Shown: piece after piece, positions 1 to 10,800 of the stretch | Numbering within the stretch: position 1 is the first letter of the stretch | Layout of the letters: each line of letters begins with the position of its first letter | Source: Choricystis sp. odSpoLacu1 | Taxonomy: Eukaryota; Chlorophyta; Trebouxiophyceae | Length of the DNA: 64,000 bases | Reading direction: 5' to 3' | NCBI GenBank assembly: GCA_958009055.1 | Contig: OY253658.1 | Span: 1 to 64,000 of the forward strand | The notes under the pieces: model-generated | Databases searched by the model: none | Seen by the model: only the letters and a program-made list of their open reading frames with translations | Told to the model about the DNA's origin: nothing | Translations under genes and position numbers: made by a program

Positions 1-254
1 CCCTAACCCTAACCCTAACCCTAACCCTAACCCTAACCCTAACCCTAACCCTAACCCTAACCCTAACCCTAACCCTAACCCTAACCCTAACCCTAACCCT
101 AACCCTAACCCTAACCCTAACCCTAACCCTAACCCTAACCCTAACCCTAACCCTAACCCTAACCCTAACCCTAACCCTAACCCTAACCCTAACCCTAACC
201 CTAACCCTAACCCTAACCCTAACCCTAACCCTAACCCTAACCCTAACCCTAACC
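1..254. repeat. Telomere: perfect CCCTAA array
   Basis: An uninterrupted array of about 42 copies of CCCTAA reads inward from the first base, so the window begins at a chromosome end and the G-rich 3' strand would be TTAGGG. This is the vertebrate-type repeat, which also occurs in several protist and algal groups; many green algae and plants have TTTAGGG instead. The array is perfect until about position 254, where the first CCCTGA-type variant appears. Confidence 0.98.
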
Positions 255-1510
255 CTGACCTAACCCTCACCCTAACCCTGACCTAACCCTCACCCTGACC
301 CTGACCCTAAACCCTCACCCTGACCCTGACCCTAAACCCTCACCCTGACCCTGACCCTAAACCCTCACCCTGACCCTGACCCTAAACCCTCACCCTGACC
401 CTCACCCTCACCCTCACCCTGACCCTCACCCTCACCCTCACCCTGACCCTCACCCTCACCCTCACCCTGACCCTCACCCTCACCCTGACCCTGACCCTCA
501 CCCTCACCCTCACCCTGACCCTCACCCTCACCCTCACCCTCACCAGACCCTCACCCTCACCCTCACCAGACCCTCACCCTCACCCTCACCAGACCCTCAC
601 CCTCACCCTCACCCTCACCAGACCCTCACCCTCACCCTCACCCTCACCGGACCCTCACCCTCACCCTCACCCTCACCGGACCCTGACCCTCACCCTCACC
701 CTCACCGGACCCTGACCCTCACCCTCACCCTCACCCTCACCGGACCGTGACCCTCACCCTCACCCTCACCCTCACCGGACCGTGACCCTCACCCTCACCC
801 TCACCCTCACCGGACCGTGACCCTCACCCTCACCCTCACCCTCACCGGACCGTGACCCTCACCCTCACCCTCACCCTCACCGGACCGTGACCCTCACCCT
901 CACCCTCACCGGACCGTGACCCTCACCCTCACCCTCACCGGACCGTGACCCTCACCCTCACCCTCACCCTCACCGGACCGTGACCCTCACCCTCACCCTC
1001 ACCCTCACCGGACCGTGACCCTCACCCTCACCCTCACCGGACCGTGACCCTCACCCTCACCCTCACCGGACCGTGACCCTCACCCTCACCCTCACCGGAC
1101 CGTGACCCTCACCCTCACCCTCACCGGACCCTGACCCTCACCCTCACCCTCACCGGACCCTGACCCTCACCCTCACCCTCACCGGACCCTGACCCTCACC
1201 CTCACCCTCACCGGACCCTCACCCTCACCCTCACCCTCACCGGACCCTCACCCTCACCCTCACCCTCACCGGACCCTCACCCTCACCCTCACCCTCACCG
1301 GACCCTCACCCTCACCCTCACCCTCACCGGACCCTCACCCTCACCCTCACCCTCACCGGACCCTCACCCTCACCCTCACCCTCACCGGACCCTCACCCTC
1401 ACCCTCACCCTCACCGGACCCTGACCCTCACCCTCACCCTCACCGGACCCTGACCCTCACCCTCACCCTCACCCTCACCGGACCCTCACCCTCACCCTCA
1501 CCCTCACCGG

Positions 1511-1542
<32 letters not shown>

Positions 1543-1878
1543 CCTAACCGGACCCTCACCCTCACCCTCACCGGACCCTCACCCTCACCCTCACCGGACC
1601 CTAACCCTCACCCTCACCCGGACCCTCACCCTCACCCTCACCCGGACCCTGACCCTGACCCTAACCCTCACCCTGACCCTGACCCTAACCCTCACCCTGA
1701 CCCTGACCCGGACCCTGACCCTGACCCTGACCCTGACCCGGACCCGGACCCGGACCCGGACCCTGACCCGGACCCGGACCCGGACCCGGACCCTGACCCT
1801 GACCCGGACCCTGACCCGGACCCTGACCCTGACCCGGACCCTGACCCGGACCCGGACCCGGACCCGGACCCGGACCCT
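255..1878. repeat. Diverged telomere-like variant repeats in zones
   Basis: Hexamer-periodic sequence derived from the telomere unit but arranged in zones. CCCTGA/CCCTAA mixtures (about 255-400) give way to CCCTCA arrays with CCCTGA (about 400-540), then CCAGAC-punctuated arrays (about 540-640), then arrays punctuated by CCGGAC and CCGGACCGTGAC (about 645-1130) with a higher-order period near 30-36 bp, then CCGGACCCTCAC blocks (to about 1600) and finally CCCGGA/CCCTGA runs up to 1878. The strand-asymmetric C richness persists throughout. Open frames here (Ser-Gly dipeptide repeats on the minus strand) are by-products of the repeat. Confidence 0.95.
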
Positions 1879-1984
1879 AAGTCAACAACGGCGAGCGAAG
1901 GGTTGGAAGAGTGGCGTTTTTCAGCCTCGCACACCCTCTTCTCCCACTCGAAAAACCCCGAAACCAGCTCTCCCGTCCTCCAAC

Positions 1985-3993
1985 ATGGGTGCTTGCGTCT
2001 CCGCGCCCGACCCCAACTCATCGGCAGCGCGCCAACTGGTGAGGATGCGGCGGGGTGGAAGAAAAAATAAACGCGCGGCATGCGAGGAACAAGCGGTGGC
2101 GGTCCCTCCCCCCCGCCGTCCCCCTCCACCCGCCGCACCCTCAGGAGGGTGCGGCTGGGGTGGGCTCACATGCTCGTGCATGACATTCTGCTCACCCCCC
2201 CACCCCCACCCCCCCACACACTCAGCCGTCCGCCGTGCGCCACCTCCCCACCGGCGTCCTCGGCACCACCACCCCCGACGTGCGCGACCACTATAGCTTA
2301 GGCCGTGTCCTCGGCAAAGGTGCGTATGCCACGACGCGTCTGGCCAAGCCACGCGGCGGCACGACCGGCCCCGACGCGGTGGCCGTGAAGTCGGTGTCCA
2401 AACTGCGCCTCGCGTCGACGCTGGAAGTCGAGTCAACGCGGCGTGAGGTGGCCATTTTGAAGGATCTGCAGGATTGTGAGACAGTGGTCACGCTGTACGA
2501 AGCGTTCGAGGATGACAAGCACGGTGAGTGGGTTGCGAGGTGGGAGGAGAGAGACGAGAGGAAGGGGCGAAGAAGGTGGCTTCTTTGGTTTTGCTCAACC
2601 CACCCTTCCCACACCCCTCCAGTCCACCTCGCCCTCGAACTCTGTTCCGGGGGAGAACTCTTCGACTCCCTCACCAAGCGGGGCCACTACTCGGAAGCCT
2701 GCGCCGCCGCCCTGCTGAAGACAGTGGTGGAAACGGTGGCCGCGTGCCACGAAAAAGGCATCGTGCATCGTGACCTGAAGCCGGAAAACCTGCTGCTGAT
2801 TGCGAACGACCCCCATTCCAAAATCAAAGTCACCGACTTTGGGTTGAGCGCGTATTGGAAGGTAAGGGCGGGTAAAAAACGGCGGTACCGACATTTTTTT
2901 CTGTTTTTCTCTTCCCACTCACCACCTCTCCCTCCCATCCCTCACAGCCCGGCCAAGCCTGCATGTCCGACGTCGTGGGCACGCCCTACTATGTGGCGCC
3001 CGAGGTGAGAGGAGTGGAAGAGGGTGGGGAGGGGAAACACACACACGCACACAACCCCCCACCTCGCGACACGGCCGGCAACCCCATGCTGGTTGCGCTG
3101 CTGGGGTCTTGAAGACTTGAAGTCGGGAGTGCTGACACGCGCGTACTGCGCAGCCGCACGCGCGTGCTTGAGAGTGAGCGCCCCACTCCCCCCCCCCACA
3201 CACACACACACACACCCACACACCCACAATCCACCACCAACCACCCCTCCCCACCCCAAACTCACAGGTCCTGCGCGGCCGCTACGACCGGGCAGCCGAC
3301 ATGTGGTCGTGCGGCGTCATTGCCTACATCCTGCTGTGCGGGCGCCCCCCGTTTGCGGGCGCCACCGAGCGCGAAGTGTTTGACGCCGTGCTCAAGGGCG
3401 AGTACGACTTGGACGGCTTTCCCTGGGGCCACATCAGTTCGGGCGCCAAGGACGTGGTGCGCGGCTTGTTGACAGTCAACCCAAAGAAACGGTGGACCGC
3501 GGACAAAGTGTTGGCCCACCCCTGGATGGCACCCTCGGGGGGCGCGTGCCACAGTTCACTGGAGTGCAAGGACCAAGTGTTTTCGTCGATGGCAGGATGG
3601 TGAGTTTGGTGGGGGGGGGGGGAGAGAACAGGAGGATTCGCGCGGCCCCTCCCTTTTTCTTTTTTCCCACCTGTGTCTCTCCCCTCTCTCCACAGGTACA
3701 CCGCCGACAAAGCGCGCCGCGCTGCCGCCACCGCCCTGGCCACCGACCTGGACCCCGACGCCGTCGACTCGCTGCGCGCATCCCTGGCCGCTGCCGACGC
3801 CGATGGCGACGGCCGCGTCAGTGTGGACGACCTGCGCGACGCTCTGCGCAGGGCGGGGTCGACGGCGACCGCCAAACTGGTGGCCAAACTGTTGGCGGGG
3901 TCGAATGGGATCGAGTATGACACGCTGCTGGGGCAGACGCGGCGCATGGCGTCGATCGCGCCGCGGGCAGCGCGTGCAGCGGTGGCAGCATGA
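1985..3993 (+). CDS. Calcium-dependent protein kinase-like (CDPK/CRK type), reduced EF-hand region
   Basis: Six exons: 1985-2038, 2226-2523, 2623-2861, 2948-3004, 3268-3599, 3696-3993; all GT-AG and phase-consistent, giving 425 residues. The N-terminus begins MGACVS, a good N-myristoylation/palmitoylation signal, so membrane attachment is likely. The Ser/Thr kinase domain (about residues 42-295) has the Gly loop GKGAYA, VAVK lysine, HRDLKPEN catalytic loop, DFG and a CDPK-like GTPYYVAPEVL segment. After a linker, one canonical EF-hand (DADGDGRVSVDDL, about residues 362-374) is clear; a second half (SNGIEYDTLL) is degenerate. Typical CDPKs have four EF-hands, so this is a truncated CDPK or CDPK-related kinase. 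It probably links calcium signals to phosphorylation. It is the first gene after the telomere, its start codon about 107 bp from the last variant repeat. Confidence 0.9.
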
Positions 3994-4139
3994 TTGGGAG
4001 GGGAGGGAGAGAGGGGGGTTGATGTGTGTCCGTGATTCTTTTACCCTCCAAGTGATTTCTTTTTCTCTGCACCTCGCTCAGCGCGTGTTGTGTTGCGCAC
4101 GCACGGTGCCTGGTGTCGTGGTGTGAACCCACCCAAAAA

Positions 4140-5972
4140 CTAAACCAACGACGCACACAGCGCCGCGCCGCCCGCGCCCTCACCACCGGCCCGCGCTTGC
4201 TCCACCACCAGGGGCACCAAGCAGCGCGCGACAGCGACGGCGTTGGTTGAATTCGCAGTGCCTCGCATCCGCTGCCTGACTGTGGCCAGCACTGCGCCCG
4301 CGCCGCCACCCAGCCCTGCCGCCGACAGCGGTGCGCGACCGGCAGATGCGTCCAACCCACCTACCGCGGCTGCTCGTGCTTCCAGTGTCCAGGTCGATGC
4401 AAGGTCGGGAGTGCGGATTGTGGCGGCGGCCGTGCGAATCGCTCGCAACGCCGCGGCAGCCACATCCACCGGCGCGCGCGACGGCGCGCGGCCAGACGCC
4501 GCCCACACCAGAATGTCGGTGGCTGGTGCCGGAATGGACATGTTGAGAGCGTGTGCCGTCGTGGCCAACGCCACAGACGCAGCAACGGCAGCGTCGGGCG
4601 TGACGAGCGCCTTCCGCCCACACCGCGGCACACGGCTCAACACCCTCCCCACCCACCGACTCTCCTCACATAGCGCCCACGCTGCCGCCCCAGCCACCGT
4701 GCCCGCGTCGGCGCACGTCAGCAGGCGCGCCTCACACGCTCGCTTCGCACAATCGTGGTCGTCCACAGCCGCCACCAGCCTGGCCAACCAGCGCGTGTCG
4801 GCCCAGCGCCCGCCGCGTGTGGTTCGCGCCCAAGCGGATGAGGCAGCGGTGAGGGTGGCGGTTGCTGGTAACGGTCCATGTGTTTGCAGCAGAGCGTCCG
4901 TTGCAGCGGACGCGGTGGAAGCGTCGGTAGCGGTGGCCAGAGCATTGAAGAGCGGAGTGGAGGAGGCTTTGCTGTACTTTTCCTCCTCTTCTACCGCCTC
5001 CTCCTCCACACCCTGCACCAACCACGCAGCCAGCGCAGCCACGGCAGCATCCTCGGCCGTTCTGTGGTCCACGCCACGGCCAGCTGCCAGGAAAGCGGCA
5101 GCCGAGCCTGGGGCAGCAGCAGCAACAACAGCCGCCGCCGCCGCCAGTGTCTCCGCAGACGCGCTTGGCAATGCCGCGTCCACCGCCACTCGCCCAGCGT
5201 GCGCGGGTGTGGCCACTGAAGCCACTCTGCCAGCCGCATCCACCGCGCCCGCGGTGATTAGGTGTGGTAAGAGTGCGTCGGCGGCAGCAGTCGGCAACAC
5301 GCCAGCTGCGGCTGCCACCAAGTCAGCCGCCGTCGCCATGTCCCCCGCCTTGACAGCTGCGGTCGCTTGAGCCGCCACCCACGCGCCGCCAGCGGACCTA
5401 GGTGTCGCGTGCGCCACGACGGCGGTCGTCAGCGCGGCCGCATCGCCAACCACGCGCGCCAACACACGCGCCGCGGCAGCCGCACGGCGGGGGCCAGCAG
5501 GCCCAGACGCGGGGGCATGCACGGCAGCCACCATGGCGGCCAGCGTGCGGGATGCGGCAGCGTGGGTGTCGGTGTGGGGAGGGGCGGACACACCGGACGA
5601 CACGAGCCGCGCCAGCGCGGCCGCGTCACACCCCTCCAGCAGGGCGTCCAACGGCACCAGCCCGGTTTGGTGGGCAGCCCACAGTCCTGTCAAGCCGGCG
5701 CAGTCGGGCAGGTGGGCTGCGGCCTGGATGGTGGCGGCTTCGACAGCGCGGCGAGTGGTGACGCTGTGTGGGGAGAAGTGTTGACGGATGCGCTTTGTGG
5801 TCACACACACTCGCACTCCAGCCACGCCCTTACCCTCAACCTACCCTGCATCCACGTCGCGCCAGCAGGCGGCAGCCGCGGCCTCTGCGTCGGTCCGTGT
5901 CGACGCGCGCAGCAGCGCGTTGGCGGCGGTGCTGGCCTCGCCTCCAACGCGCCGGTTGCTGGTGGGCAGCAT
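4140..5972 (-). CDS. Ala-rich protein, probably alpha-helical repeat; function unknown
   Basis: Two exons, 5845-5972 and 4140-5763 (minus strand), joined by an 81-nt GT-AG intron in phase 2; 583 residues. The first exon starts at the ATG at 5972 and encodes an Arg/Ser/Ala-rich N-terminus that could be an organelle transit peptide. The body is strongly Ala-rich with regular amphipathic helices and no motif I can assign. Helical-repeat RNA-binding proteins of organelles (OPR, PPR or RAP types) are a possibility, but this is inference from composition alone. It converges on the CDPK-like gene (147 bp between stops) and is divergent from BUD31. Confidence 0.65.
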
Positions 5973-6368
5973 GATGGGTGGTGTTTGTGTGGTTTCAGAA
6001 GGAGAGAGAGAGGGGACGCGCCGCGCTGCCCCCCTCTCTCTCGTCGCGGGAGAGAGTGACGAATTGCTGAAACAAAAACACTCTCCTCTCTTTTTCCTCG
6101 CCGCGCGTGTGGGACACACAAGCACAGGGTGAGCGCTCTGTGCACGTGCACACACACACACGGCCTCTGAGCCAAAGAGGCACACGCGCCGTGGGGCCGA
6201 GAGCTGAAGCTGGTTGTGCCGTCGCGCCGATTCGCCCCTCTCACGCCGCCACCTCCGTCCCTCTCCCCACCGCACACACACAGCGGCAGTCACGCACGCT
6301 GCCACACGCGTGCCAAGCGCGAGGCACGTTTGGGAGAGCCGCACATCCCCCCCCCACACCGAACCCCA
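5973..6368. other. Divergent intergenic region
   Basis: About 400 bp between the divergent starts of the Ala-rich gene and BUD31. It holds GA/CT-rich and CA-repeat sequence but no coding signal that I can support; it presumably contains both promoters. Confidence 0.5.
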
Positions 6369-7210
6369 ATGTCCTTCCGCCGCCGCCTGCGCGGGAAGAA
6401 GCTGCCCCCCGGCTTCGACAAGATCGAGGACGTCATCGAAGACTTTGAGGCCCAAATGAAGGAGGCGGTCAACGAGGACCATGCAGGCAAGCTGCGCACT
6501 GAGCTGTCGTGGAAGGTGCACCGCGTGCACTGGGAGAAAAACAGGTTCATCTACGACCTCATGTACAAGCGCAAAGTGATGTCGAGGGATTTGGTGAGTG
6601 TGTGGGGGAAGGAAAGAGGGAGTGTGGGTGAGAGTGAGAGGAGGCAAGGCCGCGGTTGTTTCGTCACTCACCCTCCTCCCATTCCCACCCACCCCAACTC
6701 CAACAGTACGACTTCCTCGTCCGCGAAAAGATTGCGGACGGCGCCCTCATCTCCAAGTGGCGCAAGCCGGGGTACGACTACCTGTGCTCGATGCTGGCCA
6801 TCGACACGCGGGGCACCAACTTTGGGACTACGGCGCTGTGCCGCGTGCCGCGGGCGCAGCGCGCGCCGACGGCGCGGGACGCGCCCAGCAACTTGACGGG
6901 ATGTGTGTCGTGTGCCACGTGCGACTGCAAGAGTGGGGGGGCGCTGTGGTGGAATTCAGACCTGCATGGTGAGGAGGAGGAGGAGGGCGCCGAGTGGGCT
7001 CCAGTCGGAGGCGCCGCCCCCGCCTCGGGTGGCAGTGGGGGTGGGCCCCCCGTCCTGCCGGCTGGGTTGTTGCCTGGGGTTGGTGGCGGCGGTTCACGCA
7101 AGCGGGACGCACCCGATGATGACGACGAGTATGGCGATGACGACGACGACGGCCTTGACGACGACGTGCGCAAACGGCTGGCCGTCCTCAAGGACGCAGG
7201 GGGTGGGTGA
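6369..7210 (+). CDS. BUD31: BUD31/G10 spliceosome-associated protein with acidic C-terminal extension
   Basis: Two exons, 6369-6593 and 6707-7210; 242 residues. Residues about 1-145 follow the G10 family: PPGFDKIEDVIEDFEAQMKEA, an RFIYDLMYKRKVMSRDL segment just before the intron, then ISKWRKPGYDYLC and DTRGTNFGTTALCRVP. BUD31 is a zinc-binding component of activated spliceosomes, needed for pre-mRNA splicing in the nucleus. Most family members are about 144-157 residues, so the roughly 90-residue Gly/Pro tail and Asp-rich stretch (about residues 200-230) are extra. The usual closely spaced cysteines around YENLCC are reduced to one here (YDYLCSML), so zinc coordination may differ. Start chosen at the ATG opening the conserved N-terminus. 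Confidence 0.93.
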
Positions 7211-7289
7211 AGAGCGAGAGAGAGAGCTGTGGTTTTTCTGTGTGTCTTCATTGTGTGTGTCTCTGCCCCCCAGTGTGTGTATAACAAGT

Positions 7290-8804
7290 TCAGTCCAACC
7301 CCCACTCCTCCTCTGGTTTGGCGATCCAGCCGCCCAGGCCGCGCCGCACCGCGGCCGACACGGCCTGGTAAGCTTTTGCCCCCCGCTTGGCGCCGCCATA
7401 GGTGTCATTTGGGGGTGTGCCTCCCAGCGCCTGCACCAGGGCACACCATCTCTCGTACGCGGCCCGTTTGCACACGGTGGGCCACAGCGCGCGCGGGGCG
7501 GCGGCGGCACAACCACCTTCCTTCTTCACAGCCCCCGCCTTGCGCCCTGTCGCCCCCACAACCACGTCGGGCGGCTCCAAGTTGCCGCCTCCATCCGCCT
7601 GCCGCACGCGCGCCCAGGAGGTGGACGTGGGGGCGGGCGGCGCGGTGGAGCCAGGCGGTGGCGCGAGCGACGCGGCCGCGAGCGACCCACTCGACACCGC
7701 CACATGCAGCACGGGCGGCGTGTGAGCAAAGGGCGGGGGCAGAGGCGGGCAAGTAGCGTCTAGGCGGTGCACCAGGGCGCGGGAGAGGGCGGCCAGGCGA
7801 GCGGTGGGGTCGTGAGGGGGGCATAGTTTGGGGGTGGCTATTTCGAGCAGAGGAGCAGCAGCCAAGGTATCATGCTTACCTCCGAAAACTCCACCTTCCT
7901 CCTCCTCGTCCGCCAACACCGTCACCGCGTCCACGTAAAGCGGCCCTTCCAACAACCTCCCCACCAGCGCACCCTGCACTCCCACGCAGCCCCACCGCGC
8001 CATCTTGTCGGAGCACGACATCGAGAGGGTGGGGGGGCCGCGCCCGGGCTTGCGGCGGGGAGCGCCCAAGCTGGTGTGGTGACCAGCGGCTTGGGCGGCG
8101 ACATCGATGACGGTGTGGTGTGGGTGTGGTGTCGTGCCAACGACGCCAGTGCCCGCTGTGTCATCGTTGTCGTCGTTGCCATCATCCAGACCACTCGCCA
8201 CCAGCGCGCGCGCCCCAGTAACGCCGCCCCCCTCCACAATGGCAGCATCCCCGCACGGCGGCGCCGTAGTCACCATGTGTAACGCCCAGCCGGGGCGGCG
8301 CGTGAAGTGGACGGGCAGAAAAGGGGCATCGCGCGGTCGTCCGTCGCGGCGATTGAACAAAGGAGTCAGTTTATCATGGTCCTCCTTCCCTACACTCTCC
8401 AGCTCTGCCACCAGCCACCTCACCAGCGCACGCCGCGCCATCACTTCCGCGTGGCCATCGTTGACGATGTCGCCGTGCAGCGAGCGGCGCGACGCGCCGA
8501 CACACTTGCTGCCGGTGCCGAGGGCGACGCAGGTGGCGGCGAAAGGAGATTGGGTGGTAGGCTCAGTTGAGCTTGTGCCACTCTCCACTACCACCGCAAA
8601 CCCGGCCGACGGCGTCCACTGGCCGGATAGCGGCTTGCCTGTGGGCGGCAACCGTGCGTGCGCCGCCAGCACGGCGTCTGCAGCCGCGGCTGCGGCTGCA
8701 GCCGAGACGATGCTTGGTGCTGATGGCGTGTCTTTCACCGACCGGCCAGCAGGATCCGACGTGGCGACGATCATGGTGGTGGTGGGCTGGGTCGGGGGCG
8801 GCAT
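7290..8804 (-). CDS. ADAT1: tRNA-specific adenosine deaminase 1 (ADAT1/Tad1-like)
   Basis: Single-exon gene of 504 residues. The adenosine-deaminase (A_deamin) signature is complete: GHAEVMARRAL (zinc ligand His and proton-shuttle Glu), PPCGDA (second zinc ligand) and SCSDKMARWGCVGVQGAL (third zinc ligand and following helix). ADAT1 deaminates A37 to inosine next to the anticodon of tRNA-Ala in eukaryotes. The N-terminus (about 45 residues) is Ala/Pro-rich, and low-complexity Asn/Asp and Pro inserts lie between motifs, lengthening the protein relative to yeast Tad1 (about 400 residues). Convergent with BUD31, with only about 80 bp between stops; divergent from the next gene. Confidence 0.93.
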   Translation of the reverse strand: MPPPTQPTTTMIVATSDPAGRSVKDTPSAPSIVSAAAAAAAADAVLAAHARLPPTGKPLSGQWTPSAGFAVVVESGTSSTEPTTQSPFAATCVALGTGSKCVGASRRSLHGDIVNDGHAEVMARRALVRWLVAELESVGKEDHDKLTPLFNRRDGRPRDAPFLPVHFTRRPGWALHMVTTAPPCGDAAIVEGGGVTGARALVASGLDDGNDDNDDTAGTGVVGTTPHPHHTVIDVAAQAAGHHTSLGAPRRKPGRGPPTLSMSCSDKMARWGCVGVQGALVGRLLEGPLYVDAVTVLADEEEEGGVFGGKHDTLAAAPLLEIATPKLCPPHDPTARLAALSRALVHRLDATCPPLPPPFAHTPPVLHVAVSSGSLAAASLAPPPGSTAPPAPTSTSWARVRQADGGGNLEPPDVVVGATGRKAGAVKKEGGCAAAAPRALWPTVCKRAAYERWCALVQALGGTPPNDTYGGAKRGAKAYQAVSAAVRRGLGGWIAKPEEEWGLD

Positions 8805-8998
8805 GTTGTGTGCCGGTCGGTTGTTGCCGTTTCACGGCGCGGTCAGCACGGCGCCGTGTCCCATTGCTGGTGGCGTGGGTGAGGTCACACACACACTTGT
8901 GATCCAGCGTGACCACTATGGCCCAGCGGCCTGGAATGCGGCCAATAGTTTTTGTTTTTCTCACTCACTTTGCTCGAAAATAAAACTTTTTCGCTACG

Positions 8999-10705
8999 AT
9001 GGCGGCATCGCCGCCTCCCGCCACCCCCCCGTGGGCCTCACCGCCTCCCGCTACGCCTCCGCACACACCCGGCTCAACCTCAGGCTCCCTGACGTTTTCC
9101 TCTCCCGTCCGCTCCCCCTCGCCCGCCCCCACCGCTGCCGAAGTCGATGCGCTACCGATTGTCTCCACCCACACCACCACCCACACCACCCGCGCTGCAG
9201 GGCGCACCCCCTGCGTCATCACTGCCACTGCCTGTGTGCGCACAGGGTTTGTGGCGTCCGTCTCAGCCACGGCGCGCGTGGCGGGGTTGCCGTCTGCTGC
9301 GCTGGTCGGCGCGTTGCTGGATGCAGGGCCCCTGCTCGGCACGGAGCGCGTCCTGCGTCGGCGCACCATCCGGGATGATGGTGGACGCTCAGTTGCAGAA
9401 GTGGATGGTCTGGGAGCCGCTGCCTTTGCGACCCACGCTCGATCGCGCACGCTCGTCACGGCCGACGTCGGCGCAGGTGTCGTCGCCTTCTCCTTGACCG
9501 CTCAAGGCGCCCTGCGCTCTGCCGATGGTCGGTGGTCGGCCCAAGATCTGGCGGCACAGGCAGCACCTGGCGGCCGCCCCGCCGCCTCCATCCTGACTCT
9601 ATCACTCACACTAGTGCCCTCCGTCGTGCCGCACGCGTCGCACGACGCCCTGCTGGCTCCCCTGCTGGCTCGCCACGCCATCGTACACTCTGTGAGGATT
9701 CTGGCGGAGGCTTCACGCTTCGGTGAAGCAGGCGCCGCCTCCTCTGGCAAGTGGAGTGAGGGCGGGAGCGCCGTCACGCCGCGCGCGGTGGCGCTGCCTC
9801 CTCCCCCCACTCCCTGGACCTTGTTTCCCGATGGTGTGGCGGCTTTTTATGTGACTGCTGCCTCTGTGTACTTGACTGCCCGCGAAGCCGTGACCACACC
9901 GCACGCTCTGTCGTGGTTGGTGGCGCGCGCTCAGGCTGCCGTTTCCACTGCCGCAGGCGCCCCCCCTCCCTCCCCTCTGCTACACCGCGTGGCCCTGCGC
10001 ACCCACCCCGCAGCCGCCCGCACCGCGCTCAGGTCGCACCCCGTTGCCCGCCGCCCCCGGCGCACGGCTACGGGTGATGCAGCGTGGCACGTGCCGCCCC
10101 GCGAGAAAGCTCGTCTCGCAGCGGCCTCCGCCTGGGCGCGGCTGGTGATGTTGCTGTTTATCGTGTCTGCGTGTGTGGCTGCGATTGTGATGGCCCGGCG
10201 TTCCGTGCATCCGCCCGCCCTCAAGTCGGTGTTTTGGCTGGCGGCAAGGCCCACGACGCCAAGTGTGTGGTGGCGTAGCCTGCGCTCGCCGCCTCCGCCC
10301 CCGCCGCCGCCGCCACAACCACCCACGCCACCGTCTTTATCTGTCGTCCTTGGCCGCGCCCAGGAAGCCGTCACCAAATCACTGGCTGCTGCGTCCACCA
10401 TGCTGCGCCGCGTCGACGTGGTCCCGTCCACCACCCTTGCTGCCACCCTGCGCTCTGCCTCTGTCAAAGCACACTCCGCATTTAACTCCGCCTCTGCCCA
10501 CGCACACTCCGCTTTCAGCTACACCTCTGCCCACGCACGCTCCGCTTCAATCTCGCTGTCTTCCTGCCCCATCACCCAGCGGCTCGCTGGCGCCACCATC
10601 GACGCGCTGCGTTCGGTCGACGGCGCGCACACATCTCTGTCGCGCCGGCTGGCTGTGCTGCGGCCGGCCGGCGCTCCCCCCGCTAGGCACTGGTTTGGGA
10701 ATTGA
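8999..10705 (+). CDS. Hypothetical protein with one transmembrane segment
   Basis: Single open frame of 568 residues starting at an ATG in context CTACGATGG. The N-terminus is Pro/Ser/Thr-rich and followed by an Ala/Val-rich globular region (about 60-330). A hydrophobic segment (WARLVMLLFIVSACVAAIVMA, about residues 380-400) looks like a single transmembrane helix flanked by Arg. The C-terminal third is Pro-rich, then contains a degenerate repeat built on SVKAHSAFNSASAHAHSAF and its relatives. I do not recognise a family. Membrane localisation is inferred from hydrophobicity only. Convergent with the coiled-coil gene downstream. Confidence 0.7.
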   Translation: MAASPPPATPPWASPPPATPPHTPGSTSGSLTFSSPVRSPSPAPTAAEVDALPIVSTHTTTHTTRAAGRTPCVITATACVRTGFVASVSATARVAGLPSAALVGALLDAGPLLGTERVLRRRTIRDDGGRSVAEVDGLGAAAFATHARSRTLVTADVGAGVVAFSLTAQGALRSADGRWSAQDLAAQAAPGGRPAASILTLSLTLVPSVVPHASHDALLAPLLARHAIVHSVRILAEASRFGEAGAASSGKWSEGGSAVTPRAVALPPPPTPWTLFPDGVAAFYVTAASVYLTAREAVTTPHALSWLVARAQAAVSTAAGAPPPSPLLHRVALRTHPAAARTALRSHPVARRPRRTATGDAAWHVPPREKARLAAASAWARLVMLLFIVSACVAAIVMARRSVHPPALKSVFWLAARPTTPSVWWRSLRSPPPPPPPPPQPPTPPSLSVVLGRAQEAVTKSLAAASTMLRRVDVVPSTTLAATLRSASVKAHSAFNSASAHAHSAFSYTSAHARSASISLSSCPITQRLAGATIDALRSVDGAHTSLSRRLAVLRPAGAPPARHWFGN

Positions 10706-10800
10706 ATAGAGAGTTGTTTGTTTTTGAGTGCGTGCGAGAGCGGTCACAGAAAAACGTAGAAACGAGAAGAAAAACAAAGCACACCTTTCCCCTCAACCCA

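Noticed and set aside
1692..2138. Minus-strand frame with Ser-Gly dipeptide repeats across the telomere variants
   Set aside because: It reads the CCCGGA/CCCTGA repeat, has no other coding support, and ends in the CDPK exon region on the other strand.
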